NCBI RefSeq assembly: GCF_900324465.2
Contig: NC_046619.1
Location: 15,522,637 to 15,586,636, forward strand
DNA: 64,000 nt
Reading direction: 5' to 3'
Origin: Anabas testudineus
Taxonomy: Eukaryota; Chordata; Actinopteri; Anabantiformes; Anabantidae
Shown piece by piece: positions 24,500 to 37,374 of this stretch. A program made the position numbers and the translations under genes. Under the pieces are notes generated by a model that saw only the letters and a list, made by a program, of their open reading frames with translations, did not search any database and was not told the DNA's origin. How positions within the stretch are numbered: the first letter of the stretch is position 1; each line of letters opens with the position of its first letter.

Positions 24500-27400
24500 T
24501 CAGTTGTTGTAGGTTTTAATCTTGTGGATGGCGTAAGGGTTGGAGTCTCGATTTGGCCAAATATCTCCATTGGGCAGATCCCTCGTCTGTTCCACCTCAG
24601 GTTCAACCATCTCTACCATCAGCGTGGTAGGACTGAAGATGTCTTTCGTGCGGTAGGACTGTGCAAGGCGGCAGAAGGACGACGTGTCTGAGATCTCATC
24701 GTCGTAGAGGTCCTCAATGAGCTCCTTGCGCTGTCTCCGAGATGCCGTCAGCTCTTCATTAAGGTCAGAAACCAGATCCTTAACATCTTTCACTAGTGTG
24801 GAGCGTAGACCAAACAGGCACAGCAGGAAAACCAGACCTGCACAGATGCCAGAGACAAAGTACAGAGCCACTTTCTCTGGTAGACCTGGAAGAAAGACAA
24901 GAGATGATAATGGGTCAAACTAGCTTCAAAATGCATTGATACCAGACACAACCAATTAGCACAGATGTTATCGTCACAGCCTTCTACACCAGACTTTCCA
25001 GTGAAAGACCAAACAGGTGTTTTTGTGGGATTAATGAGTTGCTGTGCACTTTGTTTTACTGCAGAACACTTTCAGTCAGTTACATTTTGTCAACATTATA
25101 TTATTATATCCTGGTAATGCAGTAAAAACACTGTGTGGTTGGTGTGTGCATGTGCTAGAAATTCAAACAGCCAGGTTTTTAGTTACACAGCAACACACAG
25201 TCTGCAGATTATTAGTGTCTGCATTAGCTTATAGTGTACTTTATCTTAAATTGTTGATACATCATTAAACATTAACAATATGAGCCCACCTCCCCCCCTC
25301 ATTGTTAACAGTCCTTTGTTTTTCCATTTTATTTACGAAGGAAGTTGGTTTTTTGGGACAAAGAATTTTCCAAAGTTTTCTAACACAGTGCTAACACACA
25401 TTTGCTCAAGTAAAAAGCAAACCCACAGTGTAGAAATACTCTGTTACAAGTAGAAATTCTATATTCAAATGTAACTTGAGTAAAGAAACTACATCATGTA
25501 CATCAAAAAATACTTGAAATACAAAATGTAGTGTTCTTAATGCAGAATGGCTCATTGTATTTTAGTTTATGAATTTCACTCAGTATATATACATAAGTAT
25601 ATACATGTATTTGGTAGGATACTAAGTACAATATACTGTAATTAAAACACAGTGAATGTCAGATTAGATTTGTTCTTAACAAGTAATTTGACTTTCTGTT
25701 GATTCAACATCCACAAAAACATTTTACTTTTCACTGCATTATCATAGTATGATAATATAACTGTGACACATTTTTAAAAAATAAATTGAAGGTTTACATA
25801 CTATAAGCATATTTTCTGAATGTATAGCTTCATTTAAGCACTACTAGTAGAAGTAGTATTTAAGTACAAAAACACCTGTACAGGCCTTTAAAGTACGATC
25901 TATGATAAATGTACATGCTAACCTGGCCTGACGTTTACAGGCATCAGTGCACGTACCCAATATTTTTTCAATGATCTCCAGAGAGTTGGTTAAGAGCACA
26001 TTTTGAGGCCTGTAGGTGGGGCCAGTGTACCATCCACCTGCAGGTGAGAGGGGTCTGGGCTCAGACACCAGTCAAAGTCTGCTGCAACCATAGAACATCT
26101 ATAGATAGTCTGTCTCACTCTCACCATGTGTGTAGTCCGAAATCAGGAACGGATCTGTTGACCCACGACCCACATCTTCCAGAAGATACCGAGGCACTAA
26201 AGGGGACATGATAGATTTTTACATAATGCAGCAAACCATGGTGCCACAGTCACAAGCAGGAATATCACCTGTTACTTACCACAAGTAAAGGACACTCGCA
26301 GGTGTTTCCTGGTGCCAGGGAAGCAGGGGTCCCCGAAGGTTTGAATATCTGCGAGCACCGAACAGTTCGCTCTGCCATGACACCTGCGTGACACCTTCCT
26401 CAAAGCTGAAGGTGACAAACACTCTGCCATAAATTAAGATAATTAAAATTAACAACTGTTAGAAAAAATCAGGTTTCACATGTTCTGATCATCAGTATTT
26501 TATTGAAGCATAAATACATCTTTACTAATAATAAATAGTTTTTTAATTATTTATACAAATTCTCCCTCATATCTGTTCCACCGTTTTGCCACTGGATGAC
26601 ACTAAAGCACCATGTTTCAGACCCATGTCAATTCTTGATCCAGGTTCCTGAGGACAGTAGGGACTGCCATGCAGCAGGTGTCCGAACGTGGCAGAGTAGA
26701 TGGCGAGGACAGTCTCATTTTTACACATCAGCCTCAGTCGTTCATTTTCACACACCAGTCTTGTGCGGTGATGTTCTGAAAAACAGAGGTGTGCATACAA
26801 ATAATGACACAAAAACACGTACAGAGACAAAGCAGTTTGTGGAAGCATGTTTGAATTTATGACTTGTATTTCCTGGTTGAGCTGAGACTGTTAATGAAGA
26901 ACGTCTTTATCATTCTTAGATCTGGATATAGGAAGTTATTACTTTAAAAAGGGAAAACACAAAATTATACTTCCGCAAAAATTAGGTAATGTAAAATCTG
27001 ATTGAAATCTCTGGTGTTTTGATGATATACTTGTCCTCATATTGAATCGGTGGAGCTTGGTGACCTACCTGGTCGGCACTTGTAGGAGACTAGGAGGTAC
27101 TTGCTGGTGAGTGGACAGGGGTCCTGTCCAAACACCGGACTGAAGACAGGGATGTGACAGGATTGCTGGTCCTGACACTCTGACAGCACTTTCTGCAACG
27201 GCAGGAAACGTGCTGATTTATTGTCTTCTGCAGCATGAGTCACTCATGGAAGGAGAAGGAAGAGTGTTTTAATAAAACACAGGCTGAGTTTGCATTAATC
27301 TTACAGTTAAAATACCTCAACAACAATCGGAGAAGTACATTCTGTATCCTCCTCCACTGTCGTATTAGTTTTTAAAGAGGGACATAAATGTTGACTAGGA

Positions 27401-28490
27401 ACATGTCGTCCATAGAAAGCTGACAGGATGGACACGGATGTCCTGGAGGGACATTCGATGATGAGCATGTCACCTTCGCATGCGTGAGCCGTGTGGTTCT
27501 TCAGAATGGTGTGAAGATATACTGAAACACAATGTAAGGTCAGTCAGTTTATAAAGCTGCTGATTTTTAAGTTAGTTAACATACTTTTTCTTCATTTAAA
27601 AGGTAAGAGGGGAAAAACGTGAGCCCCCACTAAGTACTCAGTAAGAAAACAAAGGTTTCTGATTTATGAATCACAAGCATTTTTACTAAATAATACAACA
27701 AATACAACAAATAGAGGGTATTCTTTGTCTGTAATTGTTGAGTCAGTTTTTTTTCTACTCATTGAAGCTCAGTTTTGGTTGTCGCCTGGGTGGCGTCTCG
27801 GTCCCTGGGTGTAACTCTCCAAGACAATATTTGGACTATGACCACACATACAACATACACGACAATGAAACATAGACAGTGAAGTATCTCCCCTCCCTAT
27901 GTGCGTTTCCTGTATGTGGCCCCCTGTGTTGTGGGTGTTTGTGTGTGTACCACAGAGCAGATGAGAGGCAGTACCAGGCTCTCACTCACAATGAACTATT
28001 ATTAGTGTCCTCTGAGAGGCTGCAGATCAGGGTCAGATAGAGAGGGGAGAAAGAGACAAATGCTACCTTTTGCTTTGTCTAATTATAGCCTCGCTACCAT
28101 AACGTAATCAGTGATACATCCTGGACAGCAAAAAAAATCCAACTTCTAAACACAGCTCCACTGTAGTTTATGTGTTGCTGGGTCCCTTTCTGTGAAGATC
28201 AGGACCAGTTCAGCAGCCTCTTCACCCTGATTCTGGTCTGTCAGCATGAGCTGCACAAGCTGCTTGGAAAGCAGGATGTGAAGATATAACCATGAATGTT
28301 GAATATCTTCCTTTGTACAACTTTCACCCCTGAGAAGTAACCGGTCAGCATTTCACAAAAGCAATAAGCGATTGTGGAAAACAGAGCACTTACGAGAGAA
28401 ATCAGGAGCCGAGCGCGTGGTGTGCAGCTCCAGAGCCAAAAGAAGAAGCGGAATCCAGAAAGACCTGCAGAAACTCCATGGCACTGTCAT
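24500..28490 (-). CDS. eva1c: EVA1C-like single-pass receptor with two SUEL galactose-lectin domains
   Basis: Eight coding exons: 28394-28490, 27316-27521, 27069-27192, 26611-26775, 26280-26405, 26125-26196, 25957-26037, 24500-24885; all phases agree, giving 418 residues (human EVA1C 441). A signal peptide (MTVPWSFCRSFWIPLLLLAL) is followed by SUEL domain 1 (about 39-142: HACEGDMLIIECP, ILSAFYGR, ECQDQQSCHIPV, DPCP), SUEL domain 2 (about 150-239: LVCENERLRLMC, IYSATFGH, RRCHGRANCSVL, FGDPCFPGT), a stalk, one membrane helix (ALYFVSGICAGLVFLLCLFG) and an acidic cytoplasmic tail ending IKTYNN. The nematode homologue EVA-1 is a guidance co-receptor that binds UNC-40 and SLT-1. Human EVA1C neighbours SYNJ1 on 21q22, not OCRL, so this may be a paralogue rather than the strict orthologue. 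The donor at 26610 is weak; a GC donor 15 nt further into the intron is also in phase. Confidence 0.88.
25400..25650. repeat. Degenerate teleost 'AAGTACTTTTACT' dispersed repeat
   Basis: Phrases such as AGTGTAGAAATACTCTGTTA, CAAGTAGAAATTCT and TTAATGCAGAATGGCTCATT match the order of a very common fish dispersed repeat. It lies in an intron of the EVA1C-like gene, is old and degenerate, and is of unnamed family. Confidence 0.55.
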
Positions 28491-31400
28491 TGTGCATGTT
28501 CCGAATGAAAGACCCCGGGGTTTGTTCTGATGACTTGTTGTGCTATTGACTGCCCAGGGAGAGAGCAGCTGGAAGGTCAGTGATGCCATTGTGTTTACAT
28601 GTCACAGCCCCCCCCCTGTTTCAAATAAAAGAGACAATGAAGTCCAGTGTTGCTTTGAGTCTGGATGATGTTGAATGTGTTTAAAGACCAGTAGACATGC
28701 AGGTATATTTAATTTCTTCCTGTTTTATACAGACTTATTCCATCTGTCTGTACTTAACAGTTAAAATATTTTTCAAAATTTCAAAACCAAACCTTAAAGG
28801 CCAAAATGACAAAGTTTCTGTTCTTGTGTGAGAGCTCAGATATTCACCTACTTACTCCTCTAAAGCAAATTCACACATCGTGTCTTTGTTCTTTAATCCA
28901 AATGCAATGAGTAATGCAGTTTTAGATAAGAGTCATGCCTTAAGTCCGTTTAGTCATCCTTTCAGCATTTCACTTTCAAGTCTAACTACACGCAGGGAAT
29001 ACAGTGACACTACAGAGCTGGATTATGCAACAGGCTCACCAGGCACAGGTCCCATGGGGGCCTCTGGTGTAATTGCAAAATATCTCATAAAGGGGCATAA
29101 GCAAATAGGAGTCTGAGCAACCACAAAAGAACACAAAACCAGCCCATATATCTTCAAACACAAACAAAACAACCATACAGAGACAAAAAACAAAACCAAC
29201 AACAAGGTGCAGGGTTTGCACACAGTGTCTCAGTGTGGGGGTCTTGCTTTTGTAGGAAGTTTTGCACATCTGAGCCCAGAGGGGTTCACAGTCTGTCCAA
29301 GACTAGACAGTCTGGCAAAGACTAGAGCATGTGAGCTGAGCAAGAGAGGAAAACATCAGGTGACAAAAGACACAGGAGCCAGGGGAGAGCACAGAGACTG
29401 GGATGACAGTTGTGACTAGTAAAAACTGAAAGAGACTAGATTTATTAACTGAATCAGCACTTTCAAACTACCTCTCATCTTTATACTATGCTGGACTAAG
29501 CAGTTGCACATAAAACCTGCCCAGGACACACAGAAAGAGATGAATGAAGACGCTCTGCATCTCTCGTGAAAACAATTTCCTACATATTTCTAATACTGCT
29601 CTCACAGAAAAATCTAATTATTAAATCCAAAACTTCCCAAAGTGTTTTAGTGCCTTATGCAGGCCTCAATAAATCCATTACAGAGCAGCAGAGGCTTCCT
29701 GGCATGTTGATACTGTGTTAACATATTGTGCAACAGCAAAATCAAGACTCATTCTCTTGGCCTGGCTTGTCAACAATGATGATCCTGTCTATGGAGATAA
29801 GGCCCTTTTTTTTCCAGGAGGTCACTTCCAGCTGCTCTGTGTGTCCAGTCGAGATATGTGTATCTCTCTCAATAAGATGGAGATTTCCTATGTTTTTGTC
29901 TGTGCAAGAGGAAATGAGTTGTCATCATTGGTGGGCTGCGGTTTTCCAAAGCTGCCAGTTTTTTTCCAGAAATTCTCAGGAAATCTCTTTAGTTGCATAT
30001 CCTCCCTGCATAGCTAGAATCTCTTGGTTTCAGTTGTTATGAAGCCTGTGAATCCAACCTTAATTTCCCCTTTACACATCCTCTCTTTCTTAACCCGTGT
30101 TGTCATACCAACCAAACACTGACACATGAAATGTCAAGCTGACTGCCGCCACTTGACGTTGACTCAAAATGAATTACTGAATAACTCCATGACACACCTC
30201 CTGGAAACACTCCCTCCATGGCAGCAGAGTGGACGTACTCTATTGATGGAGTTCAAAGGGAGAAGCCCACATTTTTAATCATGTGTGTAGGAAAGCATGA
30301 CGCTCCCACCTTGTACTCCAGTAAAATTCCATTCTCCTCCCATAGGAAGTGTCAATAAAGTGACCAATTATTCATTAAATCTGTTTACCTTGGCGGTGTC
30401 AGAGGAGGGGCAGTACCACCACGTGGAAAGCAATAGTGTCAGACTATGACCTCCTTCACATTTTACACATTTAAAAGGAAAAGAGGAGGATGAAATGTCC
30501 TTGCCTCTGCTATATTTCCTGTAATGGTTGAGTGTTATTCATCAAATTCGTATGACATGTTTGGAATTTAAATGTGATGAGTTTGCTTTTTCATCCTCCC
30601 TCTTACTCATGAATTTCTTCAGATCCTCTTTGGCAGATAAATGAGTAGAAGCTACAGAGCGCAGTATCTCCTGGGGTCGTTTCCTTTTAAATTCCTTTTA
30701 GTGCATTGCATCACTCTCTCTGTGGTCATATTTCTTTAGGGAAGTCTACACCATTGGGTGGGGATTTTGTCACAAAATTTCCCTTCCCCCTGCTTACTGG
30801 AAGTGATAACATGTTTCAGAAACCTGAGTCGCACACGAGCTAAATGTTCCTAAAATGAAAGTAAACTGTCAAATTTACTCACATTCCTCCACCAAAATGC
30901 AAATTATCGTTCTATTTACTCAATAATTATCCTTATGATTAATTATTTCCACCCAACAATATTTGCACACAATTATAAATTGGTTTCGACAGCTAAATAT
31001 TTCTTTATTTGCTGAATGATTTCTTCTGTCCTCATCTAATTGTAAACAAGCCAACAATTCAAAACTAACCACCTCATCTCCACCTTTAACCTTTTTATGA
31101 CAAAAAACTTAGGGGTTTCCCTCCACCGTGACTCATTGAATCACTTTAAATGCAAACAAAATACCTCATCATAAACCACAAAACCAAAACAGACATTTTC
31201 TAAAGGTACAGTAGATGGTAGGGATATTTATATCATTTACATACGCTCCTTTTAAATAAAAGTAGAAACATACAGTATATCGCAGTATTAAACCTAGAAA
31301 TATAAACTCAGAAGTTGACATAGATTAAGTTCATCTACATATGTAAATGTATCTGCGGTAGTAGTTTCATGTACTTTCTAACAGTTCACTAACTGAGCAA

Positions 31401-32031
31401 ATATTGAATGAATATTTTCAATGTATAAAAAACACAGTTGAAATATTTACTGGTTATTATATTGGTAAACCAAGTACCTGTATATAATCAGTTTAACACA
31501 CTTTAAGTATCAAACTGGTTCCATTTATACATTGTTAGATAGTTAATCTGTAATAAAGCTGACGGTATATATGAAAAGAGCATATGTTCTGTATATAAAA
31601 TCTAAATATTCTCTTTGACATAGTGACATAAGAGTACAAAGTAGAAGTATTTGCAGTTCAAATATTGTTTTATTTAATTTTCATTGTTGTGTTTTTTAGT
31701 ACTGCAGCAAAATCATCATCGAAAATACAAATGTGCTAAAAAAAAATGAATGACTTACATTCCTGAAGCCAAAGTAAACACAATGTACTTTATTAAGTCA
31801 CAAAGATGTAGGACTGAAGTACTGAAGGAGGCTTTTCTTCCACAGTAGATTAGGTGTCTCCACTGTTTCCCTCCCTTTTATTCCTTGCATATCTGACACT
31901 ATAGGAATGTGAGTGATGAATTGTGTGAATGTGTGTGTTTTGAGTCACATGCTGTTATCAGTTCCTGTGGATTGCATTATATAGAGAAAACTATACTATT
32001 TTAAGCCTGTCCTCATAGATTTGGTCTTTGG
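28491..32031. other. 3.5-kb gene-free interval between EVA1C-like and CLIC2
   Basis: No splice-consistent coding signal on either strand. The right part (31200-31720) is AT-rich with fragments resembling the degenerate AAGTACTTT dispersed repeat. The left edge should hold the EVA1C-like promoter; no TATA box is obvious there. Confidence 0.55.
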
Positions 32032-32038
32032 GTATATA
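32032..32038 (+). promoter_or_regulatory. clic2: TATA box of CLIC2
   Basis: GGGTATATAAGACTG lies about 300 nt before the CLIC2 start codon. The predicted leader from about 32062 to 32339 contains no ATG, so 32340 is the first start codon, consistent with scanning. Confidence 0.7.
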
Positions 32039-32339
32039 AGACTGTGTACCCCGCCCAGTTCTCTCAGTCCTCCCTCCTCCCTGACTTGCACAGAGCCTCC
32101 AAGGAGCTCTCATACAAAACAACCAGCTGTGAGGTGTTACTTCTCCCGACAGCGACCACAAAGACACTTGAAACCAGAGAAGCACTTGTTGAAGGGCGCT
32201 ATTATCAGTTTCCTCTTTAACTCCGGGGATATTTTGAAGGTTGCCAACAGCCGCAGACTTCAGGAGAAGCGTTCACTGGAGCAAATACTTGGATTTTTTA
32301 CTTGGAAAGTAAAAAAAAAAAACAATTTCGGGAGAAAAA

Positions 32340-35300
32340 ATGCAGAAATCTGAGAAGGAGCCAAGCGTTGAGCTGTTCATTAAGGTCAGTCTATTTTCAG
32401 TTTCACTTCCAAGAGAAAGTTTTCTACAACATGTGAGCAAAAAATCAAGAATGTGCCTCCTATAGTCATTATAAAACTGCCACTGCCAAAAGAAGAGAGT
32501 CGAGATTAAGACAAGCTGCTCACTCATCAGTATTTAAAGTCAGTTTATAAAGCAGTATCTATATTATGTTGGGTATGAGCAGCATCAATCAGAGGATAAC
32601 TCTCATTTTAATGGGCTTCAGATACCATGTGCTGCAGATGTTGAAGTGTTTGTATCCCTGCTGAGGGTCACAGCATGTTTTATCAGTGAACCCTGGCCAC
32701 AGAGAGACAGTCCACCTTATCACCGCACACCCAGAAGGAGAAAGGAGTCGCGGGGTGATTGGCCTCAGGTCCCTAAACCAGGCACACCCACTTTACTTGT
32801 GCCCACACTCAGATATAGTCACTTAAAATGACATCAAGACGTCACATGCTTTTTCTCATTTCACATTCTTTGCTGATCTAACACTAAAACATACTGCGAT
32901 TTTTTTATTTCTAAAATAAATAGCTTTTATTTGTTGCAGTGCAGAGACGCAGTGTTTTCTATTAAACCAAGGTCAAGTGAAGCTCAAAAACAACAGCTTA
33001 GACGGCGCATTATGTCTCTTTCAAAATGAAGCTGTCGATGTTCAGTCACTCACAAACAGCTTCACATTTTTGGGAACTGATTTTCTCTCTTGCGTAGAGA
33101 CACATGACAAACTACAGCCAGCAGCAGATTAGCCTAGCTTAGCATAAATGCTGGAAACAAGGGGAAACAGCTAGCCTGGCTCAGTTCAGGGCTGATAAAA
33201 TATCACATATCACGTCATCCTTTTATTAATATAGCACATATATGTTGGGTCAAGCTGTGAAAAACAAAGTGTATAGAAAACAGGTTGTGGTTTCACATGC
33301 ATTATTTTTTAGATGCAACTGCAAGACGTCACTGCTCCCAGTAAGGAAATAGTTTGACTTATAGAACAGTTTATGTTTTGTTTTAACGTCAGTATTTATC
33401 CAAATTAAACAAACAGTTCCACAGGGAGCTTTATAGGTGCTGGTTTTGTTATAAGACAGAGCCAGGCGAGCTCTTGTTTCCAGGCTTTGCACTAAACCAA
33501 ACTGACCAACTCCTGGATCTTTTCCTATTTACTGTACAAACATGAGTCATATCAATCTTTTTATCTAACTCTCAACTGGAAAGCAAACAATTTCCCCAAA
33601 TGTCAAACTATTCCTTTAGCGTTCCCATATTAGCACCTTTATGACTCCAAACTGGAGCTGAGGTTAAGTCAGATTGATGATGTGGTCTGAGTTGTCTGAA
33701 GGCCTCTGTAGTAGTGTGCTGCAACACAATGCCTGCTTTTCCCATGGAGGAAATTGCCTTTAAATATCCCAGAACACGCCCTTCACTTCCAAAATTACTT
33801 GTTTATCAGCAGGAGAAGAAGAGAACAGGGGAGATATTGTGATTGTAGCTCAAAACTAAACTTTTTTAACATGACGTCTTTTGTTTTTTGTTCTTTTTTA
33901 GGCTGGACACGATGGAGAGAACGTGGGGAACTGCCCCTTCTGCCAACGGCTCTTCATGGTGCTGTGGCTGAAAGGAGTAAAGTTTACAGTGACCACCGTT
34001 GATATGAGGAAGTAAGCACCCCTTCTCTGGCACAAACACTTCCTGAGCATCTGGTCGTGGGGACTTTCACACAGAACTCTGTTCAGAAAGAATCTGAGAA
34101 GCTTTTTTTTTTTTGATAATTCAAACCATTTCTCACTTCCTAATAGGTGTGTTGCTCAGCGTGTGGAAGGGAGGAGCCCTTCAACTTGACGTGTACAAAG
34201 AGATCTGTGTCACTTTCAAACAAACACCTTTAATTTAGCTTTTTATTGTGTGAATTTCTCAGGGTCATTACTGGCAAATAAGATCAGGAAACTTTGCAAT
34301 GATGCTGATAATTGAATGATTCAGAACATGCACACAAGAGGTCTCTGAAGTAGGCAACCACTCCCAGTGTGTGTGTGTGTTTTTATAACTAGCAGCCAGC
34401 ATTGAAATCATTAATCCAGTGGACCACATTTTGTTCTGACAGCTTCGATAACCAACACGCTCAGAGTTTTGACACGTTAGATAACAGTCTGATTGTAGTA
34501 CTGAATTAATACATGTATAAATAGAGGTGGCAGAAATAAAAGTTCACAATAATAAAATGTTCTACCTCTGGAAGAAGGAATTCAAAGTACTTGATGCTGT
34601 TGATAACTCGAATGTACAGCTAGTCGAGATTTGTTCCACACAAGCTTCATAAATAAAGTTTCTACAGAAATCTAAAATATTCAGGCCCATTAAAGTTAAA
34701 TTCATGTACAAACAATTAATTTGGAAAATCCAACTTTTTTTGACCTTTTCAGACACTGATGCTTTAGTTAATGGCAATAAAAAACAAACACCGGTGGTCG
34801 TACATGACAACTGTACAACTCATTTCATATTTGTGCTGTAAGCTGCAAACAAATGATCAAAAGTAAATGAGTAAGTGTTCTTACTATGTTACCTTGTCTT
34901 ACTCTATGTTCTCCAGGAAACCAGCCGAGCTCAAGGACCTGGCCCCGGGGACTAATCCCCCTTTCCTCCTCTTCAACGGGACCCTCAAAACAGACTTCAT
35001 TAAAATCGAGGAGTTTCTTGAACAAACACTGGCCCCTCCCAGGTACTTTACAGTGTCATTATTCAGACTATAATGAGGAGTGAATGTGACGATGGTTTCA
35101 TTTTCATTGCTCACCTTCCCTCCTTTCCTCCCTCCTCTGCAGGTATCCTCACCTCAGTCCACTAAACAAAGAGTCCTTTGACGTGGGGGCTGACATATTC
35201 GCTAAGTTCTCTGCGTTCATCAAGAACAGCCCAAATAACGCCTGTAAGCTACGTTTCATGTAATTCATTAAACATGTAACAGCTCATAATACCACAGTTT

Positions 35301-36671
35301 ACTCCTTCATCATCCAATAATGTCATTAAACTATATCAACACTCTCATTTGAGGATTTCTACTTGTACCAGAGGAAATTTACACTGTGATATTGATATTT
35401 TTATGTGTTACCACTGAAAATAATGAAAAACACCTCTCTGTGTTGCTGATGCTACAGTTCATGAGAAAAACCTGCTGCGGGAGTTTAAACGCCTCGACGA
35501 CTACCTGAACTCCCCGTTGCCAGAGGAGATTGACCACAACTCGAAAGAAACCATCACCATCTCCAAAAGGAAGTTCCTGGACAGCGACAGCCTCACTTTA
35601 GCCGACTGCAACCTGCTGCCCAAACTGCACGTTATCAGGGTGAGAAAGTCAATCTGCTGTGTTTACATACTACAAACAGGATCTCTGGTGTAGTGCACAA
35701 TGTTTTTGTTGTAATATTGGGTCATAAAGCACCTTGTGGGCTCAATTCTCAACACAGATGCATCGTTGTTTAGGAGCAACAATGCACTTCTGTTTGTTTT
35801 TTATTGTACTTTGTACATTTATTTAACAATGCTGCCCATGTACTTAAACATCAATAATAATATATTTTATATTATATATACATGATAATATCATATCAGT
35901 TGTATATAGACAACAGTTTTCGGCATTATGAGTACTTTTACTTTCAATAAGTTGTGTCCAGTTTGATTTAATTGCTGTAATATCTTTACAGTTTTTATGA
36001 GTATTTAAATTGTATACTACTACTACACTGTGCAAAAGATAAATATTGTCATTTATTTAATCCACCTAATTTAAATACACAGATTAGGATTTTAGAAAAA
36101 CATACTGTACATAATGTATGTAAACCGTAAAGAAATGCACAAAATATGCTTTTCCCTTGAACTTTTGCTACTACTTTTACTTATAAAAGTAAATTATCTG
36201 AATACTTATCTGCATTTTAATTAAACTTGTGCTGGAGATTACTTCAGCATTTCAATCACATAGGGCACAATGTCAATGAAATGACAGTAATAGCTAAGAG
36301 TTGATTTATAGATTAGGATTAAATAAACATGTAATGCACATTAAAATTCAGAAATATATATAAACAGTATGAGTTTCACATTAACTGGTGATTACTGTAA
36401 GTATTTTTTATACTTAACTAAATTAGACGAGTTCCTTTTTGCACCAATATGCTCTGTACTGTGTTCTGCATGTTTCTCAAGGCTTTGACCTTCCTGTTAT
36501 TTATTTCAGGTTGCTGCCAAAAAGTACTGCGACTTTGACATTCCCGCTGAGTTCACAGGTGTGTGGCGATACCTCCAAAACGCCTACGAGCGAGAGGAGT
36601 TCAAACAGACGTGTCCGGCCGACATTGAAATCGAGAAGGCTTACTTCAACGTGGCCAACAAGAGGAAGTAA
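32340..36671 (+). CDS. clic2: Chloride intracellular channel protein 2
   Basis: GST-fold protein, soluble or membrane-inserted, with glutaredoxin-like activity; mammalian CLIC2 modulates ryanodine receptors. Six coding exons: 32340-32384, 33902-34011, 34917-35042, 35143-35243, 35458-35639 and 36510-36671, all in phase, encoding 241 residues (human 247). Internal exon sizes 110, 126 and 182 are the usual CLIC sizes. The active-site motif CPFCQRL (about residues 28-34) keeps both cysteines, a CLIC2 hallmark. [34 protein letters not shown] and [18 protein letters not shown] align with CLIC2 better than with CLIC1/4/5/6. The start is the first ATG after a TATA-directed leader. CLIC2 converges on URP1, their predicted 3' ends being about 150 bp apart. 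Confidence 0.96.
33055..33618. mobile_element. Second copy of the palindromic MITE-like element, in CLIC2 intron 1
   Basis: The right end, reverse-complemented, reads TAAAGGAATAGTTTGACATT, close to the left end of the copy at 1310. Both arms carry the GGAAACA(A/G)G..GCTAGCCTGGCTC block in opposite orientation, and the centre has TTGTGGTTTCACATGC. The left terminus is more degraded. Non-coding. Confidence 0.6.
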
Positions 36672-37053
36672 ACTTTTCATCAGCTGTAATTCATGTCCTG
36701 TTTTTTACCAAGTGTAACCATGCATGTAAAGACGTAGAGGACGCTACAAGACTAAACTGTGGCAATGACTCACACTATTCCACCTAAAAAAGCTTCACCT
36801 GTTGTGAACATGCTAACAAATGTTGTTTCTGTGCCAAAAGGCCAAACGTGCAATTGACTGTTGATGTAATTTAGCTGATTTGTTTTTGTTTATAGTGTGT
36901 AAATATATTTTTTTATGCTTTTTATGATCAAACACCTGTGTTCAATACGTATAATTGCATCATCTTCACAAGTATTTCATTTGAATACAAAAGAGCAAGT
37001 AAAGAAACATAACTTGTACAAATACAGTTAGATATGATTCAGTTTTTCATATT

Positions 37054-37059
37054 AATAAA
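37054..37059 (+). terminator. clic2: Poly(A) signal of CLIC2
   Basis: AATAAA about 385 nt after the CLIC2 stop, just before the predicted end of the opposing URP1 transcript. Confidence 0.6.
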
Positions 37060-37206
37060 AAAACAAATAAAAATAGGGTGTTTACCCTATAACCTTAATT
37101 GTTATTTGTGTTTGTGTCTGCTGCTCTCCATTTGGAAATGAGAAGAAATACATCTTCTAAACATCTGTACCAGGAAATATCACAAAATGAATTTCTGTTA
37201 TTTAAG

Positions 37207-37212
37207 TTTATT
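37207..37212 (-). terminator. Poly(A) signal of URP1
   Basis: AATAAA on the minus strand about 165 nt past the URP1 stop codon. With the CLIC2 hexamer at 37054 it defines a tail-to-tail gap of roughly 150 bp. Confidence 0.6.
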
Positions 37213-37374
37213 TTCAGCCACACACACAAAAAAAAAGACAAATTTAAACTTCAAAAATATATTTTCTGATAAACCAGCAGAGACGATGAATGTGCTTTTT
37301 GATGGGAAATTAAATAGGTGATGAGGAGTGAAGGCGTTTTCCAATCAGACCACCAAACGTCCTTCTTTTCTGCT

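Noticed and set aside
28880-30042. Several 70-104 residue open frames in the 28.5-32 kb spacer
   Set aside because: No domain, no codon-like pattern, no splice partners, overlapping frames on both strands. Treated as chance.
32021-32353. 110-residue open frame over the CLIC2 leader
   Set aside because: Its ATG lies upstream of the TATA box, it is out of frame with CLIC2, and it has no recognisable protein features.
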